DNA of 64,000 nucleotides from Mesorhizobium sp. J8 (lineage in GTDB: Bacteria > Pseudomonadota > Alphaproteobacteria > Rhizobiales > Rhizobiaceae). The position numbers and the translations under genes were made by a program. The notes under the pieces were generated by a model. That model saw only the letters and a list, made by a program, of their open reading frames with translations. It was not told where the DNA came from and did not search any database. The stretch covers positions 6,626,861 to 6,690,860 of the forward strand of contig NZ_AP024109.1 of the NCBI RefSeq assembly GCF_016591715.1. Direction: 5' to 3'. Shown piece by piece: positions 44,283 through 56,947 of the stretch; the first letter of the stretch is position 1; every line of letters starts with the position of its first letter.

Positions 44283-45386
44283 ATGAAGAACATCGTTGTC
44301 GTCGGCGCCGGCAAGATCGGCTCGACCATTGCGGAAATGCTGAGCGCCTCGGGCGACTATCGCGTCACGCTCGTCGACCGCTCCGCCGCCCAGCTCGCCG
44401 CCGCCGAGCTGCCGGCCGGCGTCGAGACTAAGGAGCTGGACATCGCTGCTGCGGGCGAGCTGGAAAAGATCCTTGCCGGCAAGTTCGCCGTCTTGAGCGC
44501 CGCGCCCTTCCACCTCACCACCCGCATCGCCGACGCGGCGGCCGCCACCGGCGTGCATTATCTCGATCTCACCGAGGACGTGGTCTCGACCCGCCGGGTG
44601 AAGGAGCTGGCGCGGGAGGCCAGGAGCGCCTTCATTCCGCAATGCGGCTTGGCGCCGGGCTTCATCTCGATCGTCGCCAACGATCTCGCCAGCCGTTTTG
44701 ACACCTTGGAAAGCGTGCGCATGCGCGTCGGCGCGCTGCCGCAATATCCGTCCAACGCGCTGAACTACAATCTCACCTGGAGCACCGACGGCGTCATCAA
44801 CGAATATTGCGAGCCCTGCGAGGCGATCGTCGAGGGCGAATTGATCGAAGTGCCGCCGCTGGAAGAGCGCGAGGAGTTCTCGCTCGACGGCGTCACCTAT
44901 GAGGCCTTCAACACTTCGGGCGGCCTCGGCACCTTGGCAGAGACGCTGAAGGGCAAGGTGCGCACGCTGAACTACCGCACCATCCGCTACCCCGGCCACG
45001 CCGCGATCATGAAGGCGCTGCTCAACGACCTAGGGCTCCGCCACCGCCGCGACGTGCTGAAGGACATCTTCGAGAGCGCCCTGCCGGCGACGATGCAGGA
45101 CGTGGTCATCGTCTTCGTCACCGTCTCGGGCCGCCGCAACGGCCGCCTGCTGCAGGAGACCTACGCCAACAAGATCTATTCGCAGCGGGTCGGCAACATC
45201 GTGCGCAGCGCCATCCAGATCACCACCGCCTCCGGCATTTGCGCCGTGCTCGACATGCTGGCCGACGGCTCGCTGCCCACCAAGGGTTTCGTGCGCCAGG
45301 AAGACATCGCGCTGGACGCCTTCCTCGCCAACCGCTTCGGCCGCGCCTACGCCCAGCACGAGATGGCGAGCCGGCTGGCGGGGTGA
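44283..45386 (+). CDS. Saccharopine dehydrogenase family, probably lysine 6-dehydrogenase
   Basis: 367-aa NAD(P)-dependent enzyme of the saccharopine dehydrogenase fold. MKNIVVVGAGKIGSTIAEMLSASGDY gives the Rossmann motif, followed by VLSAAPFHLTTRIADAAAATGVHYLDLTEDV, IPQCGLAPGFISIVA, and NYNLTWSTDGVINEYCEPCEAI. The pattern is close to lysine 6-dehydrogenase (LysDH) as known in Agrobacterium-type bacteria, from my memory of that family. Role: first step of lysine catabolism, with the divergent Lrp gene as probable regulator. Confidence 0.8.
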   Translation: MKNIVVVGAGKIGSTIAEMLSASGDYRVTLVDRSAAQLAAAELPAGVETKELDIAAAGELEKILAGKFAVLSAAPFHLTTRIADAAAATGVHYLDLTEDVVSTRRVKELAREARSAFIPQCGLAPGFISIVANDLASRFDTLESVRMRVGALPQYPSNALNYNLTWSTDGVINEYCEPCEAIVEGELIEVPPLEEREEFSLDGVTYEAFNTSGGLGTLAETLKGKVRTLNYRTIRYPGHAAIMKALLNDLGLRHRRDVLKDIFESALPATMQDVVIVFVTVSGRRNGRLLQETYANKIYSQRVGNIVRSAIQITTASGICAVLDMLADGSLPTKGFVRQEDIALDAFLANRFGRAYAQHEMASRLAG

Positions 45387-45403
45387 GCGGCGCCGTCTTC
45401 TCC

Positions 45404-45545
45404 TTCTCCCCTTGTGGGAGAAGGTGGATCGGCGCGTAGCGCCGAGACGGATGAGGGGTGCTCCAGCGGAGTGAGACGTCGGCTTTCCCTGGAACACCCC
45501 TCATCCGTCGCCTTCGGCGACACCTTCTCCCACAAGGGGAGAAGG
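45404..45545. repeat. REP-like repeat cluster
   Basis: Two inverted units (CCTTCTCCCACAAGGGGAGAAGG type), with CGGCGCGTAGCGCCG and GTCGCCTTCGGCGAC hairpins between CTCATCC sequences. Lies between the convergent dehydrogenase and lpd genes. Confidence 0.75.
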
Positions 45546-45555
45546 GGGAACCGCC

Positions 45556-46968
45556 TCAAACATGCAGCGCATGGCCCAGCGCCTTCAACGCTGCTTCCTG
45601 AAAACCTTCGCCCTGCGTGGGATGCGCGTGGATCGTGCCGGCGATGTCCTCCAGCCGCGCGCCCATCTCCAGCGCCAGGCCGAAGGCCGCCGACAGTTCC
45701 GACACGCCCTGCCCGACCGCCTGGATGCCCAGCACCAGGTGATTGTCCGCGCGCGCCACCACCCGTACGAAGCCGTCCTCGCCTTGTTTGGTCATGGCGC
45801 GGCCGTTGGCGGCAAACGGGAACTGGCCGATCTTGATCTCACCGGCGAGCGCCTTCGCCTCCTCGGGTGACAGGCCGGCGGTGACCAGCTCCGGATCGGT
45901 GAAGCAGATCGCCGGAATGGCGCGCTTGTCCCAGCTTCTTTTGTGGCCGGCGACGATCTCGGCCACCATCTCGCCCTGCGCCATGGCGCGATGCGCCAGC
46001 ATCGGCTCGCCGGTCACGTCGCCGATGGCGTAGATGCCTCGCATGGAAGTACGGCACTGGTCGTCGATGCGGATGAATTTGCCCGCCATGTCGAGGTCGA
46101 TCTGCTCCAACCCCCAGCCTTCGGTCAGCGGCTTGCGGCCGACCGTGACAAGAATCTTGTCGGCGGCGATCTTGGCGTTCTTGCCGTCAGCCGTCTCGAC
46201 CAGCAGCGCATCGCCCTTGCCCGCCTGTCCCTGGGTCGACAAGCCTTTGGCCTTCGCGCCGGTCATGACCTCGACGCCGAGCTCGCCGAGCCGTTTGAGC
46301 ACCGGCCGCGTCAGTTCGGCGTCATATTGCGCGAGCACCCGCGACAGCGCTTCGACCACGGTGACTTTCGAACCCATCTTCGCGAAGGCCATGCCGAGCT
46401 CCAGCCCGATATAGCCGCCACCGATGACCGCGAGCTTCTTCGGCACCTCGCTCAGCGCCAGCGCCTCGGTTGACGAAATGACCGGGCCGCCGAAGGGGAG
46501 GAACGGCAATTCGACCGGGGCCGATCCCGTGGCGATCACCACCATTTCGGCCCGGATCACCTGCGTGCCGGTCTCGGTCTCGACCTCGACGGTCTTGCCG
46601 TCCCGGAACGTCGCCCAGCCCTGCACGGTCTTGACCTTGGCCTTCTTCAGCAATCCGGCGACCCCGCTGTTGAGCCGGCTAACTATGCCGTCCTTCCAAG
46701 CGACGGTGCGAGCCAGGTCGAGCGTCGGCGCGGCGACCTTGATGCCGAGCGGATCCTTGCCGCCGGCCACACGCGCTATTTTCTCGAACTCCTCCGCCGC
46801 ATGGATCAGCGCCTTGGAGGGAATGCAGCCGACATTGAGGCAGGTGCCGCCCGGTTTGCCGGCTTCGACGATGACCGTGTCGACGCCGAGCTGTCCGGCG
46901 CGGATGGCGCAGACATAACCGCCCGGGCCGGCGCCGATGACGAGCAGCTTGCAGGAGATTTCTTTCAT
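45556..46968 (-). CDS. lpdV: Dihydrolipoyl dehydrogenase (E3) of branched-chain complex
   Basis: 470-aa FAD/NAD enzyme. The FAD motif is [18 protein letters not shown], and the redox disulfide [13 protein letters not shown] has C43 and C48. The NAD motif [20 protein letters not shown] lies near residue 185, and the C-terminal [15 protein letters not shown] supplies the active-site His-Glu. The canonical HPTxSE reads HPTQGE here. Placed after bkdB on the same strand with 189 bp between, so it serves the branched-chain 2-oxoacid dehydrogenase complex. Confidence 0.93.
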   Translation of the reverse strand: MKEISCKLLVIGAGPGGYVCAIRAGQLGVDTVIVEAGKPGGTCLNVGCIPSKALIHAAEEFEKIARVAGGKDPLGIKVAAPTLDLARTVAWKDGIVSRLNSGVAGLLKKAKVKTVQGWATFRDGKTVEVETETGTQVIRAEMVVIATGSAPVELPFLPFGGPVISSTEALALSEVPKKLAVIGGGYIGLELGMAFAKMGSKVTVVEALSRVLAQYDAELTRPVLKRLGELGVEVMTGAKAKGLSTQGQAGKGDALLVETADGKNAKIAADKILVTVGRKPLTEGWGLEQIDLDMAGKFIRIDDQCRTSMRGIYAIGDVTGEPMLAHRAMAQGEMVAEIVAGHKRSWDKRAIPAICFTDPELVTAGLSPEEAKALAGEIKIGQFPFAANGRAMTKQGEDGFVRVVARADNHLVLGIQAVGQGVSELSAAFGLALEMGARLEDIAGTIHAHPTQGEGFQEAALKALGHALHV

Positions 46969-46989
46969 GGGTCACACTATTTTGGTTGG

Positions 46990-47145
46990 GGGAAACCCCC
47001 TCATCTGGCCGCTTCGCGGCCACCTTCTCCCCAAGGGGAGAAGAGGACAGCGGAGGCGCCGGCGACCACCTCTCCCCTCGGGGAGAGGTCGGATCGCCCC
47101 GAATTGCCCTCCGCAATTCGGTTGGCAATCCGGGTGAGGGGGTGC
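46990..47145. repeat. REP-like cluster inside the bkd operon
   Basis: Units GCCGCTTCGCGGC, CTCTCCCCTCGGGGAGAG and GCGGAGG. It includes CCACCTCTCCCC at 47066-47077, another intact copy of the IS110 target core. It sits between bkdB and lpdV. Confidence 0.75.
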
Positions 47146-47157
47146 GACCATTGTCAT

Positions 47158-48471
47158 TCAATCCACAAAAATCAGCGCCGGCGTTTCCAGCAGCGCCTTG
47201 ATGCGCTGGACGAAAACCGCGGCGTCCCAGCCATCGATCACGCGGTGGTCGAAGCTGGACGACAGGTTCATCATCTTGCGCGGGATGAACTGCGTGCCGT
47301 CCCACACCGGCCGCACCATGATCTTGTTGACGCCGATGATCGCCACTTCCGGATAGTTGATGACCGGCGTGGTCGCCACGCCGCCCATGGCGCCGAGCGA
47401 GGTGATGGTGATGGTCGAGCCGGAAAGCTCCTCGCGGCTCGCCGTACCGGCCTTCGCCGCATCGGCGAGCCGGTTGACCTCGGTGGCGCAGTCCCACAGG
47501 TCGCGCGCCTCGGCGTGCTTCACCACCGGCACCACCAGCCCGTTCGGCGTCTGAGCGGCGATGCCGATATGGATGCCCTCATGCTGGTGGATGATGCCGG
47601 CATCGTCGTCGAACAGCGCGTTGAGGTTGGGCTGCTCGGCGATCGCCTTCACCATCGCCCGCATCAGGAAAGGGAGCAGCGTCAGCTTCGGGCGATCTCC
47701 ACGCTTCTCCTTGTTCAGCGTCGCGCGCAATTCCTCCAGCGCGGTGACGTCGATCTCCTCGACATAGGTGATGTGCGGGATGCGCGATTTCGCCAGCGAC
47801 ATCTTTTCGGCGATCTTTCGCCTGAGCCCCACGACCTTGATGTCCTCGACGCCATCCTTGCGCGCAAGTCCGGTGGCGCGGGCCAGCTGCGGGCCCCGCG
47901 CGACGAAGGCATCGATGTCCTCATGGCTGATGCGCCCGGCCGGGCCACTGCCCGGCACCTGACGCAGATCGATGCCGGCTTCCTTGGCGCGCAGGCGGAC
48001 GGCGGGCGAAGCGAGCGGCTTCTCGCCTTCCGCGCGCGGCGCGCCGGACACTGAGGGGCGCGCGGCCCTTGGCGCGGCTGCCGGCGAAATCTGGGCCGGC
48101 GGGTCGGCTGGCTTTGGTGCAGGCTTCGGGCTGCTCGGTTGCGGTTCCGCTTTCGGCTCGGCCGGCTTGGCTGGAGCCTCGGGCTTCGGCGCGTCGCCGC
48201 CACCGATGTTCGTCTTCACATTGCCTTCGCCGGCTACCTTCAGCCGCACGATCGGCGAGCCGATCGCCACCGTGTCGCCGATCTCGGCGCCGAGCCACAG
48301 GATCTCGCCATCGACCGGCGAGGGGATCTCGACGGTCGCCTTGTCGGTCATGACGGCTGCAAGAACCGTGTCCTCGCGCACCAGGTCGCCGACCTTGACA
48401 TGCCACTCGACAAGCTCGGCCTCGGCTACGCCCTCGCCGACATCGGGAAGCTTGATGACATGTTCGCCCAT
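47158..48471 (-). CDS. bkdB: Branched-chain 2-oxoacid dehydrogenase E2 (lipoamide acyltransferase)
   Basis: 437-aa dihydrolipoamide acyltransferase. The N-terminal lipoyl domain has VMTDKATVEIPSPVDGEI with lipoyl-lysine at about K44. An Ala/Pro/Glu-rich linker runs from about 85 to 130. The peripheral-subunit binding domain has ASPAVRLRAKEAGIDL and SGPAGRISHEDIDAF. The catalytic domain has SSSFDHRVIDGWDAA with the active His. The order is E1alpha, E1beta, E2, E3. It takes acyl groups from E1 to CoA during valine, leucine and isoleucine breakdown. Confidence 0.94.
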   Translation of the reverse strand: MGEHVIKLPDVGEGVAEAELVEWHVKVGDLVREDTVLAAVMTDKATVEIPSPVDGEILWLGAEIGDTVAIGSPIVRLKVAGEGNVKTNIGGGDAPKPEAPAKPAEPKAEPQPSSPKPAPKPADPPAQISPAAAPRAARPSVSGAPRAEGEKPLASPAVRLRAKEAGIDLRQVPGSGPAGRISHEDIDAFVARGPQLARATGLARKDGVEDIKVVGLRRKIAEKMSLAKSRIPHITYVEEIDVTALEELRATLNKEKRGDRPKLTLLPFLMRAMVKAIAEQPNLNALFDDDAGIIHQHEGIHIGIAAQTPNGLVVPVVKHAEARDLWDCATEVNRLADAAKAGTASREELSGSTITITSLGAMGGVATTPVINYPEVAIIGVNKIMVRPVWDGTQFIPRKMMNLSSSFDHRVIDGWDAAVFVQRIKALLETPALIFVD

Positions 48472-48482
48472 CTCAGGCCTCC

Positions 48483-49496
48483 CTAAGCTTCCAATGTTTC
48501 AAGCAAGGCGCGCCCGACCCGCGCCGGGCCGGGGAAATAGTCCCATTCCTGCGCATGCGGATACGGCGTGTCCCAGCCGGCGACGCGCGCCACCGGCGCC
48601 TCCAGGTGGTAGAAGCAGTTCTCCTGCACCAGGGACACCAGCTCGGCGCCGAATCCGGAGGTCAGCGTCGCCTCATGCACGACGACGCAGCGTCCGGTCT
48701 TCTTCACCGAGGCGACGATCGTGTCGAGATCGAGCGGCAGCAGAGTCCTGAGGTCGATGACCTCGGCGTCCACGCCGGTCTCCTCGGCGGCAGCCTGCGC
48801 CACATAGACCATCGTGCCGTAAGCGAGGACGCTGACCGCCGAGCCCTGGCGGCGGATCGCCGCCTTGCCGAGCGGGATCGTGTAATGGCCGTCGGCAACC
48901 TCGCCGAGCTCATGCTTCGACCAGGGCGTCACCGGCTTGTCGTGATGGCCGTCGAACGGCCCGTTATAGAGCCGCTTCGGCTCGAGGAAGATCACCGGGT
49001 GCGGATCCTCGATCGCCGCGATCAGCAGGCCCTTGGCGTCGTGCGGATTGGAGGGCACGATCACCTTCAGGCCGGAGACATGGGTGAACAGCGCTTCAGG
49101 GCTCTGGCTGTGCGTCTGGCCGCCGAAGATGCCGCCGCCGGTCGGCATGCGCACCACGATCGGGCAGGTGAAGTCGCCGTTCGAGCGGTAACGCAGCCGC
49201 GCCGCCTCCGAGACGATCTGGTCGTAGGCCGGATAAACATAGTCGGCAAACTGCACCTCGACACAAGGGCGCAGCCCGTAGGCGGCCATGCCGATGGCCG
49301 AGCCGACGATGCCGGACTCGCTGATCGGCGCGTCGAAGCAGCGGCTCTTGCCGTATTTGGCCTGCAGGCCTTGCGTGGCGCGGAAGACGCCGCCGAAGAA
49401 GCCGACATCCTCGCCGTATACGACAACGCGCTCGTCGCGCGCCATCGACACGTCCATGGCATCGCGGATCGCCTCGATCATGGTGCGTCTGGGCAT
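48483..49496 (-). CDS. bkdA2: 2-oxoisovalerate dehydrogenase E1 beta
   Basis: 337-aa beta subunit of the thiamine-diphosphate-dependent E1. Seen: MPRRTMIEAIRDAMDVSMARDERVVVYGEDVG, then FGGVFRATQGL, RCFDAPISESGIVGSAIGMAAYGLRP and PTGGGIFGGQTHSQSPEALFTHVSG. These are the cofactor- and interface-forming motifs of BkdA2/BCKDHB-type proteins. It lies between bkdA1 (3 bp gap) and bkdB (11 bp gap), clearly one operon. Confidence 0.94.
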   Translation of the reverse strand: MPRRTMIEAIRDAMDVSMARDERVVVYGEDVGFFGGVFRATQGLQAKYGKSRCFDAPISESGIVGSAIGMAAYGLRPCVEVQFADYVYPAYDQIVSEAARLRYRSNGDFTCPIVVRMPTGGGIFGGQTHSQSPEALFTHVSGLKVIVPSNPHDAKGLLIAAIEDPHPVIFLEPKRLYNGPFDGHHDKPVTPWSKHELGEVADGHYTIPLGKAAIRRQGSAVSVLAYGTMVYVAQAAAEETGVDAEVIDLRTLLPLDLDTIVASVKKTGRCVVVHEATLTSGFGAELVSLVQENCFYHLEAPVARVAGWDTPYPHAQEWDYFPGPARVGRALLETLEA

Positions 49497-49499
49497 GGT

Positions 49500-51196
<1,697 letters not shown>

Positions 51197-52240
51197 ATGG
51201 CACAGAAGAAAGGATACGAGGTCGATTCGTGGCTGGCGCGGCCCGATCCCGCCATGGGTATCGTCCTGCTTTACGGTCCAGACCGCGGCCTTGTCGCCGA
51301 GCGGGCGAAAGCCTTCGCCGCGAAAACCGGCCTGCCGCTGGATGACCCATTCTCGGTGGTGAAGCTCGACGGCGCCGAGGTCGACCGCGACGAGGGCCGG
51401 CTGCTCGACGAGGCGCGCACCGTGCCGATGTTTTCCGACCGGCGGCTGCTTTGGGTGCGCAATGCCAGCGGCCAGAAGGCGCTGGCCGACGACATCAAGG
51501 CTCTGACGAATGAACCGGCGAAGGATGCGATCATCCTCATCGAGGCAGGCGACCTGAAGAAAGGCACGGGCCTCAGGGCCATCGTCGAGGCCGCCGCCAA
51601 CGCGATCGCTCTGCCCTGCTACGCCGACGAAGCCCGCGACCTCGATACGGTGATCGACGACGAATTGCGCAAGGCCGGCATGTCGATGACGCTGGACGCC
51701 CGCCAGGCGCTGCGCCGCAATCTCGGCGGCGACCGCCTCGCCTCGCGCGGCGAGATCGAGAAGCTGGTGCTCTATGCGCACGGCCAGAAGGAAATCGACG
51801 TCGATGACGTCAATGCCTTGTCGGGGGATGTCTCCGGCGCTTCCTTCGACGCCGCGGTCGACGCCATGCTGGACGGCAGGATCGGCGACTTCGACATCGC
51901 CTTCAATCGCCACTGCCAATCCGGCGGCCACCCTTTCCTGGTGCTGTCCTCGGCGATGCGGCAATTGCAGGCGATCCAGGTGATGCGCGGCCAGATGGAG
52001 AGCGGCGGTCGCAACGCGGCCTCGGTCGTCGCCGGCGCCCGCCCGCCCGTCTTCTTCTCGCGCCGCAAGCTGGTGGAGAAGACGCTGGAGCGCTGGAACG
52101 TCGAGGCGCTTGGCCGCGCGCTCGGCCGGCTGCAGACGGCCGTGCTGCAAACGCGCAAGCGGCCGGATTTGTCGGAAGCGCTGGCCAGGCAGGCGCTGCT
52201 GGGGATCGCGATCGAGAGCGCGCGGCTAGGGCAGAGGTAG
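51197..52240 (+). CDS. holA: DNA polymerase III subunit delta
   Basis: 347-aa clamp-loader subunit that opens the beta clamp. It shows IVLLYGPDRGLVAERAKAFAAKTGL near residue 24, DEARTVPMFSDRRLLWVRNA, LEAGDLKKGTGLR-like segment and RRNLGGDRLASRGEIEKLVLYAHG, in the HolA order. The start is ATG 51197 (MAQKKGYEVDSW); longer frames only translate the REP cluster upstream. It is convergent with parB across a terminator. In most relatives leuS and lptE precede it; here the bkd operon does. Confidence 0.9.
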   Translation: MAQKKGYEVDSWLARPDPAMGIVLLYGPDRGLVAERAKAFAAKTGLPLDDPFSVVKLDGAEVDRDEGRLLDEARTVPMFSDRRLLWVRNASGQKALADDIKALTNEPAKDAIILIEAGDLKKGTGLRAIVEAAANAIALPCYADEARDLDTVIDDELRKAGMSMTLDARQALRRNLGGDRLASRGEIEKLVLYAHGQKEIDVDDVNALSGDVSGASFDAAVDAMLDGRIGDFDIAFNRHCQSGGHPFLVLSSAMRQLQAIQVMRGQMESGGRNAASVVAGARPPVFFSRRKLVEKTLERWNVEALGRALGRLQTAVLQTRKRPDLSEALARQALLGIAIESARLGQR

Positions 52241-52247
52241 GCAATCA

Positions 52248-52300
52248 GCCGATCTCCCCTTGTGGAGAGATGTCCGGCAGGACAAAGGGGCGCGCTCCTC
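52248..52300. repeat. Short palindromic repeat, second copy
   Basis: GATCTCCCCTTGTGGAGAGA then GATGTCCGGCAGGACAAAGG. Matches the unit at 20727-20781 after dnaE2. Confidence 0.6.
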
Positions 52301-52373
52301 TGTCCAGCTATGGCATCTCCTCGTATGGGAGGGATTTGCAGCTCCCATTATCCTCGCCACCCGCCCGCGCAAA

Positions 52374-52403
52374 CAAAAAAGGGCCAGCGTAACGCCAGCC
52401 CTT
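52374..52403. terminator. Bidirectional terminator between holA and parB
   Basis: AAAAAAGGGC...GCCCTTTC hairpin: AAGGGCCAGCGT / ACGCCAGCCCTT with a 2-nt internal mismatch. An A-run on the left and a T-rich end on the right allow function for both convergent genes. Confidence 0.75.
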
Positions 52404-52488
52404 TCATTGTCTATCACCGATATATCAGTCGTATCCAGCTCTAAGCCAAAACCTCAGCCACCGCCAAATACCGTGTCGGGTCAGTAAC

Positions 52489-53382
<894 letters not shown>

Positions 53383-53446
53383 TATAATGTCCAGATCGTT
53401 TCGGAATCGAATTGGCTGATTAACCAAATTCGGCGGTTGCCTATGC

Positions 53447-54244
<798 letters not shown>

Positions 54245-54261
54245 GGGTCTATGCCAGTAAT

Positions 54262-54903
54262 TCATTGCTGTTTCGCCGGACGCAAATCGCTGATTTCGAG
54301 GATGACACCATGTGGGTCGGTCATGCTCGAATGTTCTACCAGATCGAAGGCCCAGCGGTGAGTGCTTTCTTCCACTTCGGCGCGGTAATCCCGGCCTTTA
54401 TGGAATAGCGCGCGCGCCCCTTTCACAAGCCAGGGTGCGGCCAGGTCGAGCAGGCTCGGGAGTGCCGCCAGCGCCCGCGCCGTGACGATTTCGGGTTCTG
54501 AAACAAGCGCATAGCTATCGTCGATGCGCCTGGCTAGAACGCGCGCCGGCAAATCGAACTGGCCGACGACCGACTGCAGGAACGACGCCTTCTTGCGGTT
54601 GCTCTCGACAAGATCGATCGATGCGCCGGGACGCTCTTTGAGGAGGAAGCCGAGCACCAATCCAGGAAACCCACCACCTGAGCCGAGATCGACCCAGCGT
54701 GTGGCGGTATGCGCGATTCGCGCGAGCTGGGCGCTGTCCAGGATATGCCGGCGCCAGACGTCGTCTAGCGTCGACGGCGCCGCCAGATTGATGCTGCGGT
54801 TCCATTTCAGGAACAGCTGTTCGAAGTCCTGCAGCCGCCCGAATGTTTCACGTGAAACCGGACCTGCCGCTTCCTGCAGGTCCACCCATGCATCCGCACT
54901 CAC
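54262..54903 (-). CDS. rsmG: 16S rRNA (guanine527-N7)-methyltransferase RsmG
   Basis: 213-aa SAM-dependent methyltransferase (GidB). [18 protein letters not shown] is the SAM-binding motif near residues 70-87, and [18 protein letters not shown] is the conserved upstream helix. The start is a GTG at 54903, overlapping the mnmG stop by GTGA. The N-terminal VSRETF codons contain a parS-like site (54844-54859), so coding sequence and segregation site share DNA. Confidence 0.95.
   Translation of the reverse strand: MSADAWVDLQEAAGPVSRETFGRLQDFEQLFLKWNRSINLAAPSTLDDVWRRHILDSAQLARIAHTATRWVDLGSGGGFPGLVLGFLLKERPGASIDLVESNRKKASFLQSVVGQFDLPARVLARRIDDSYALVSEPEIVTARALAALPSLLDLAAPWLVKGARALFHKGRDYRAEVEESTHRWAFDLVEHSSMTDPHGVILEISDLRPAKQQ
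54844..54859. promoter_or_regulatory. parS-like ParB site inside rsmG
   Basis: TGTTTCACGTGAAACC, 15 of 16 matches to TGTTTCACGTGAAACA. Confidence 0.85.
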
Positions 54904-56774
54904 GCCACCGACCTTCGCGCGGCAAGCTCGGCGTTGCGGACATGCGCGACGATGATGGCAAGCGCCGCCGGCGTCATGCCTTCCATGCGTTGCGCATCAG
55001 CGATCGAACGCGGCCGGCGCGTTTTCATCTTCTGCTTCAGTTCGTTTGACAGGCCCGGCACATCGGAGAAATCGATTGTCTCCGGAATGAGCCGCGACTC
55101 CTCATGCCGGATCTGCGCCACGTCGGCCTGCTGGCGCTCGAGGTAAACCGAATATTTCGCTTCCGTTTCGAGCCGCTCTGCGGTCTTGGCGTCGAGCATG
55201 GCGAAACGCGGCTCCATGCGGGTGAGCCGGGCCATATCGACGCCCGGATACGCCAAGAGCTCATAGGCCGAACGCCGAACGCCATCCCGGTTGATCTCCA
55301 GCCCGAGGCGCGCTGCCTCGTTCGGCGTCCAAGCGACCAACTTGGCCAAGGCACGGGCCTCGTCGAGCTTCCGCGCCATGCCGCCGAAACGCCGCTGCCG
55401 TTCCGACGATACGATGCCCAGGTTATCAGCCAGCGGCGTCAGCCGCTCGTCGGCATTGTCGGCGCGCAGCGAAAGCCGGAACTCGGCACGCGAGGTGAAC
55501 ATACGATAGGGCTCGGCGATGCCCCGGCTGGTCAGATCGTCGACCATCACGCCGATATAGGCTTCGGTGCGGCTGAGCACGACGTCGGCGCCGCCGGCTG
55601 CCTTGCGCGCCGCGTTGAGCCCGGCGAGCAGCCCTTGCGCGCCTGCCTCTTCATATCCGGTCGTGCCGTTGATCTGCCCGGCCAGGAACAGGCCAGCAAC
55701 GCGCTTCGTCTCCAGCGTCGTCTTGAGCTCACGTGGATCGACATGGTCATATTCGATGGCGTAGCCCGGCTGCAGCACGGTGGCCTTTTCGAGCCCCGGA
55801 ATGGTCTTCAAGATGTCGAGTTGCACATCCTCCGGCAGCGAGGTCGAAATGCCGTTCGGATAGACGGTGTCGTCGTCGAGCCCTTCCGGCTCGAGAAAGA
55901 TCTGATGGCCTTCACGGTCGCCGAACTTGACGATCTTGTCCTCGATCGATGGACAATAGCGCGGCCCGACCCCCTCGATCGAACCGGAATACATGGCCGA
56001 GCGGCCGAGATTGGCGCGGATCAGCTCATGCGTCGCCGGCATGGTCCGGGTGATGCCGCAGTGGATCTGCGGATTGGCGATCGCGTCGGTCATCAGCGAG
56101 AACGGCACCGGATCCTCGTCCGCGGCTTGGGAATCCAGCGAGGCCCAGTCGATGGTGCGGCCGTCGAGGCGAGGGGGCGTTCCGGTCTTCAGGCGACCGA
56201 GCTTGAAACCCGCGCGCGCCATCGTCGCCGACAGGCCGTGGCTTGCCTGCTCGTCCATGCGCCCGGCGACGATCTTCCTATCGCCGATGTGGATCAGCCC
56301 GCGCAGGAAAGTCCCGGTGGTCAGAACGACGGCGCCGCAGGCCAGCCGCCGGTTGCCGGAAACCAGCACGGCTGCGACGCGACCGTTTTCGATCTCAAGG
56401 TCAAGAACTTCGCCCTCGATCACGTCGAGATCGTTCTGCTGCCGAATCGCTTCCTGCATGGCCAGGCGATAAAGCTTGCGGTCGGCCTGGGTGCGCGGCC
56501 CCCGCACGGCGGGGCCCTTACGCCGGTTGAGCAGGCGGAACTGGATACCGGCGGCATCGGCGATGCGGCCCATCAACCCATCCATGGCGTCGATCTCCCG
56601 CACGAGATGGCCCTTGCCGAGACCCCCGATCGCGGGATTGCAGGACATGACGCCAATCGTATCGAAGCGCAGCGTGACCAGCGCGGTCCGGGCGCCGGCG
56701 CGCGCGGCAGCACTTGCCGCCTCGCATCCGGCATGGCCGCCGCCCACCACCACCACATCATAGTGATCGGTCAT
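54900..56774 (-). CDS. mnmG: tRNA uridine-5-carboxymethylaminomethyl modification enzyme MnmG
   Basis: 624-aa FAD protein (GidA). With MnmE it makes cmnm5 modification at wobble U34 of tRNAs. Motifs: [22 protein letters not shown] at the start, [48 protein letters not shown] and [14 protein letters not shown]. The C-terminal part runs to residue 624, the usual length. Start ATG 56774, followed directly by rsmG. Separated from mnmE by 170 bp holding three parS-like sites. Confidence 0.96.
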   Translation of the reverse strand: MTDHYDVVVVGGGHAGCEAASAAARAGARTALVTLRFDTIGVMSCNPAIGGLGKGHLVREIDAMDGLMGRIADAAGIQFRLLNRRKGPAVRGPRTQADRKLYRLAMQEAIRQQNDLDVIEGEVLDLEIENGRVAAVLVSGNRRLACGAVVLTTGTFLRGLIHIGDRKIVAGRMDEQASHGLSATMARAGFKLGRLKTGTPPRLDGRTIDWASLDSQAADEDPVPFSLMTDAIANPQIHCGITRTMPATHELIRANLGRSAMYSGSIEGVGPRYCPSIEDKIVKFGDREGHQIFLEPEGLDDDTVYPNGISTSLPEDVQLDILKTIPGLEKATVLQPGYAIEYDHVDPRELKTTLETKRVAGLFLAGQINGTTGYEEAGAQGLLAGLNAARKAAGGADVVLSRTEAYIGVMVDDLTSRGIAEPYRMFTSRAEFRLSLRADNADERLTPLADNLGIVSSERQRRFGGMARKLDEARALAKLVAWTPNEAARLGLEINRDGVRRSAYELLAYPGVDMARLTRMEPRFAMLDAKTAERLETEAKYSVYLERQQADVAQIRHEESRLIPETIDFSDVPGLSNELKQKMKTRRPRSIADAQRMEGMTPAALAIIVAHVRNAELAARRSVA

Positions 56775-56847
56775 TTTCCAAGAATCCGCTTTCAGAGATG
56801 GATTGACACATGTCCCCGACGCCGGCCGCTGTCAAGAAGAGGTGGAT

Positions 56848-56863
56848 CGTTTCACGTGAAACA
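56848..56863. promoter_or_regulatory. parS-like site 2
   Basis: CGTTTCACGTGAAACA, 15 of 16 matches to the consensus; first base differs. In the mnmG-mnmE gap. Confidence 0.87.
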
Positions 56864-56894
56864 ATGAATGGCTAGCTTTCACATGCCGCCGGCG

Positions 56895-56910
56895 TGTTTC
56901 ACGTGAATCA
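56895..56910. promoter_or_regulatory. parS-like site 3
   Basis: TGTTTCACGTGAATCA, 15 of 16 matches. Confidence 0.86.
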
Positions 56911-56931
56911 TTGCGGGGTAGGCAAAGTCCG

Positions 56932-56947
56932 TGTTTCACGTGAATCA
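56932..56947. promoter_or_regulatory. parS-like site 4, overlapping the mnmE stop
   Basis: TGTTTCACGTGAATCA, 15 of 16 matches. Its last three bases are the mnmE stop codon (read on the other strand). Confidence 0.86.
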
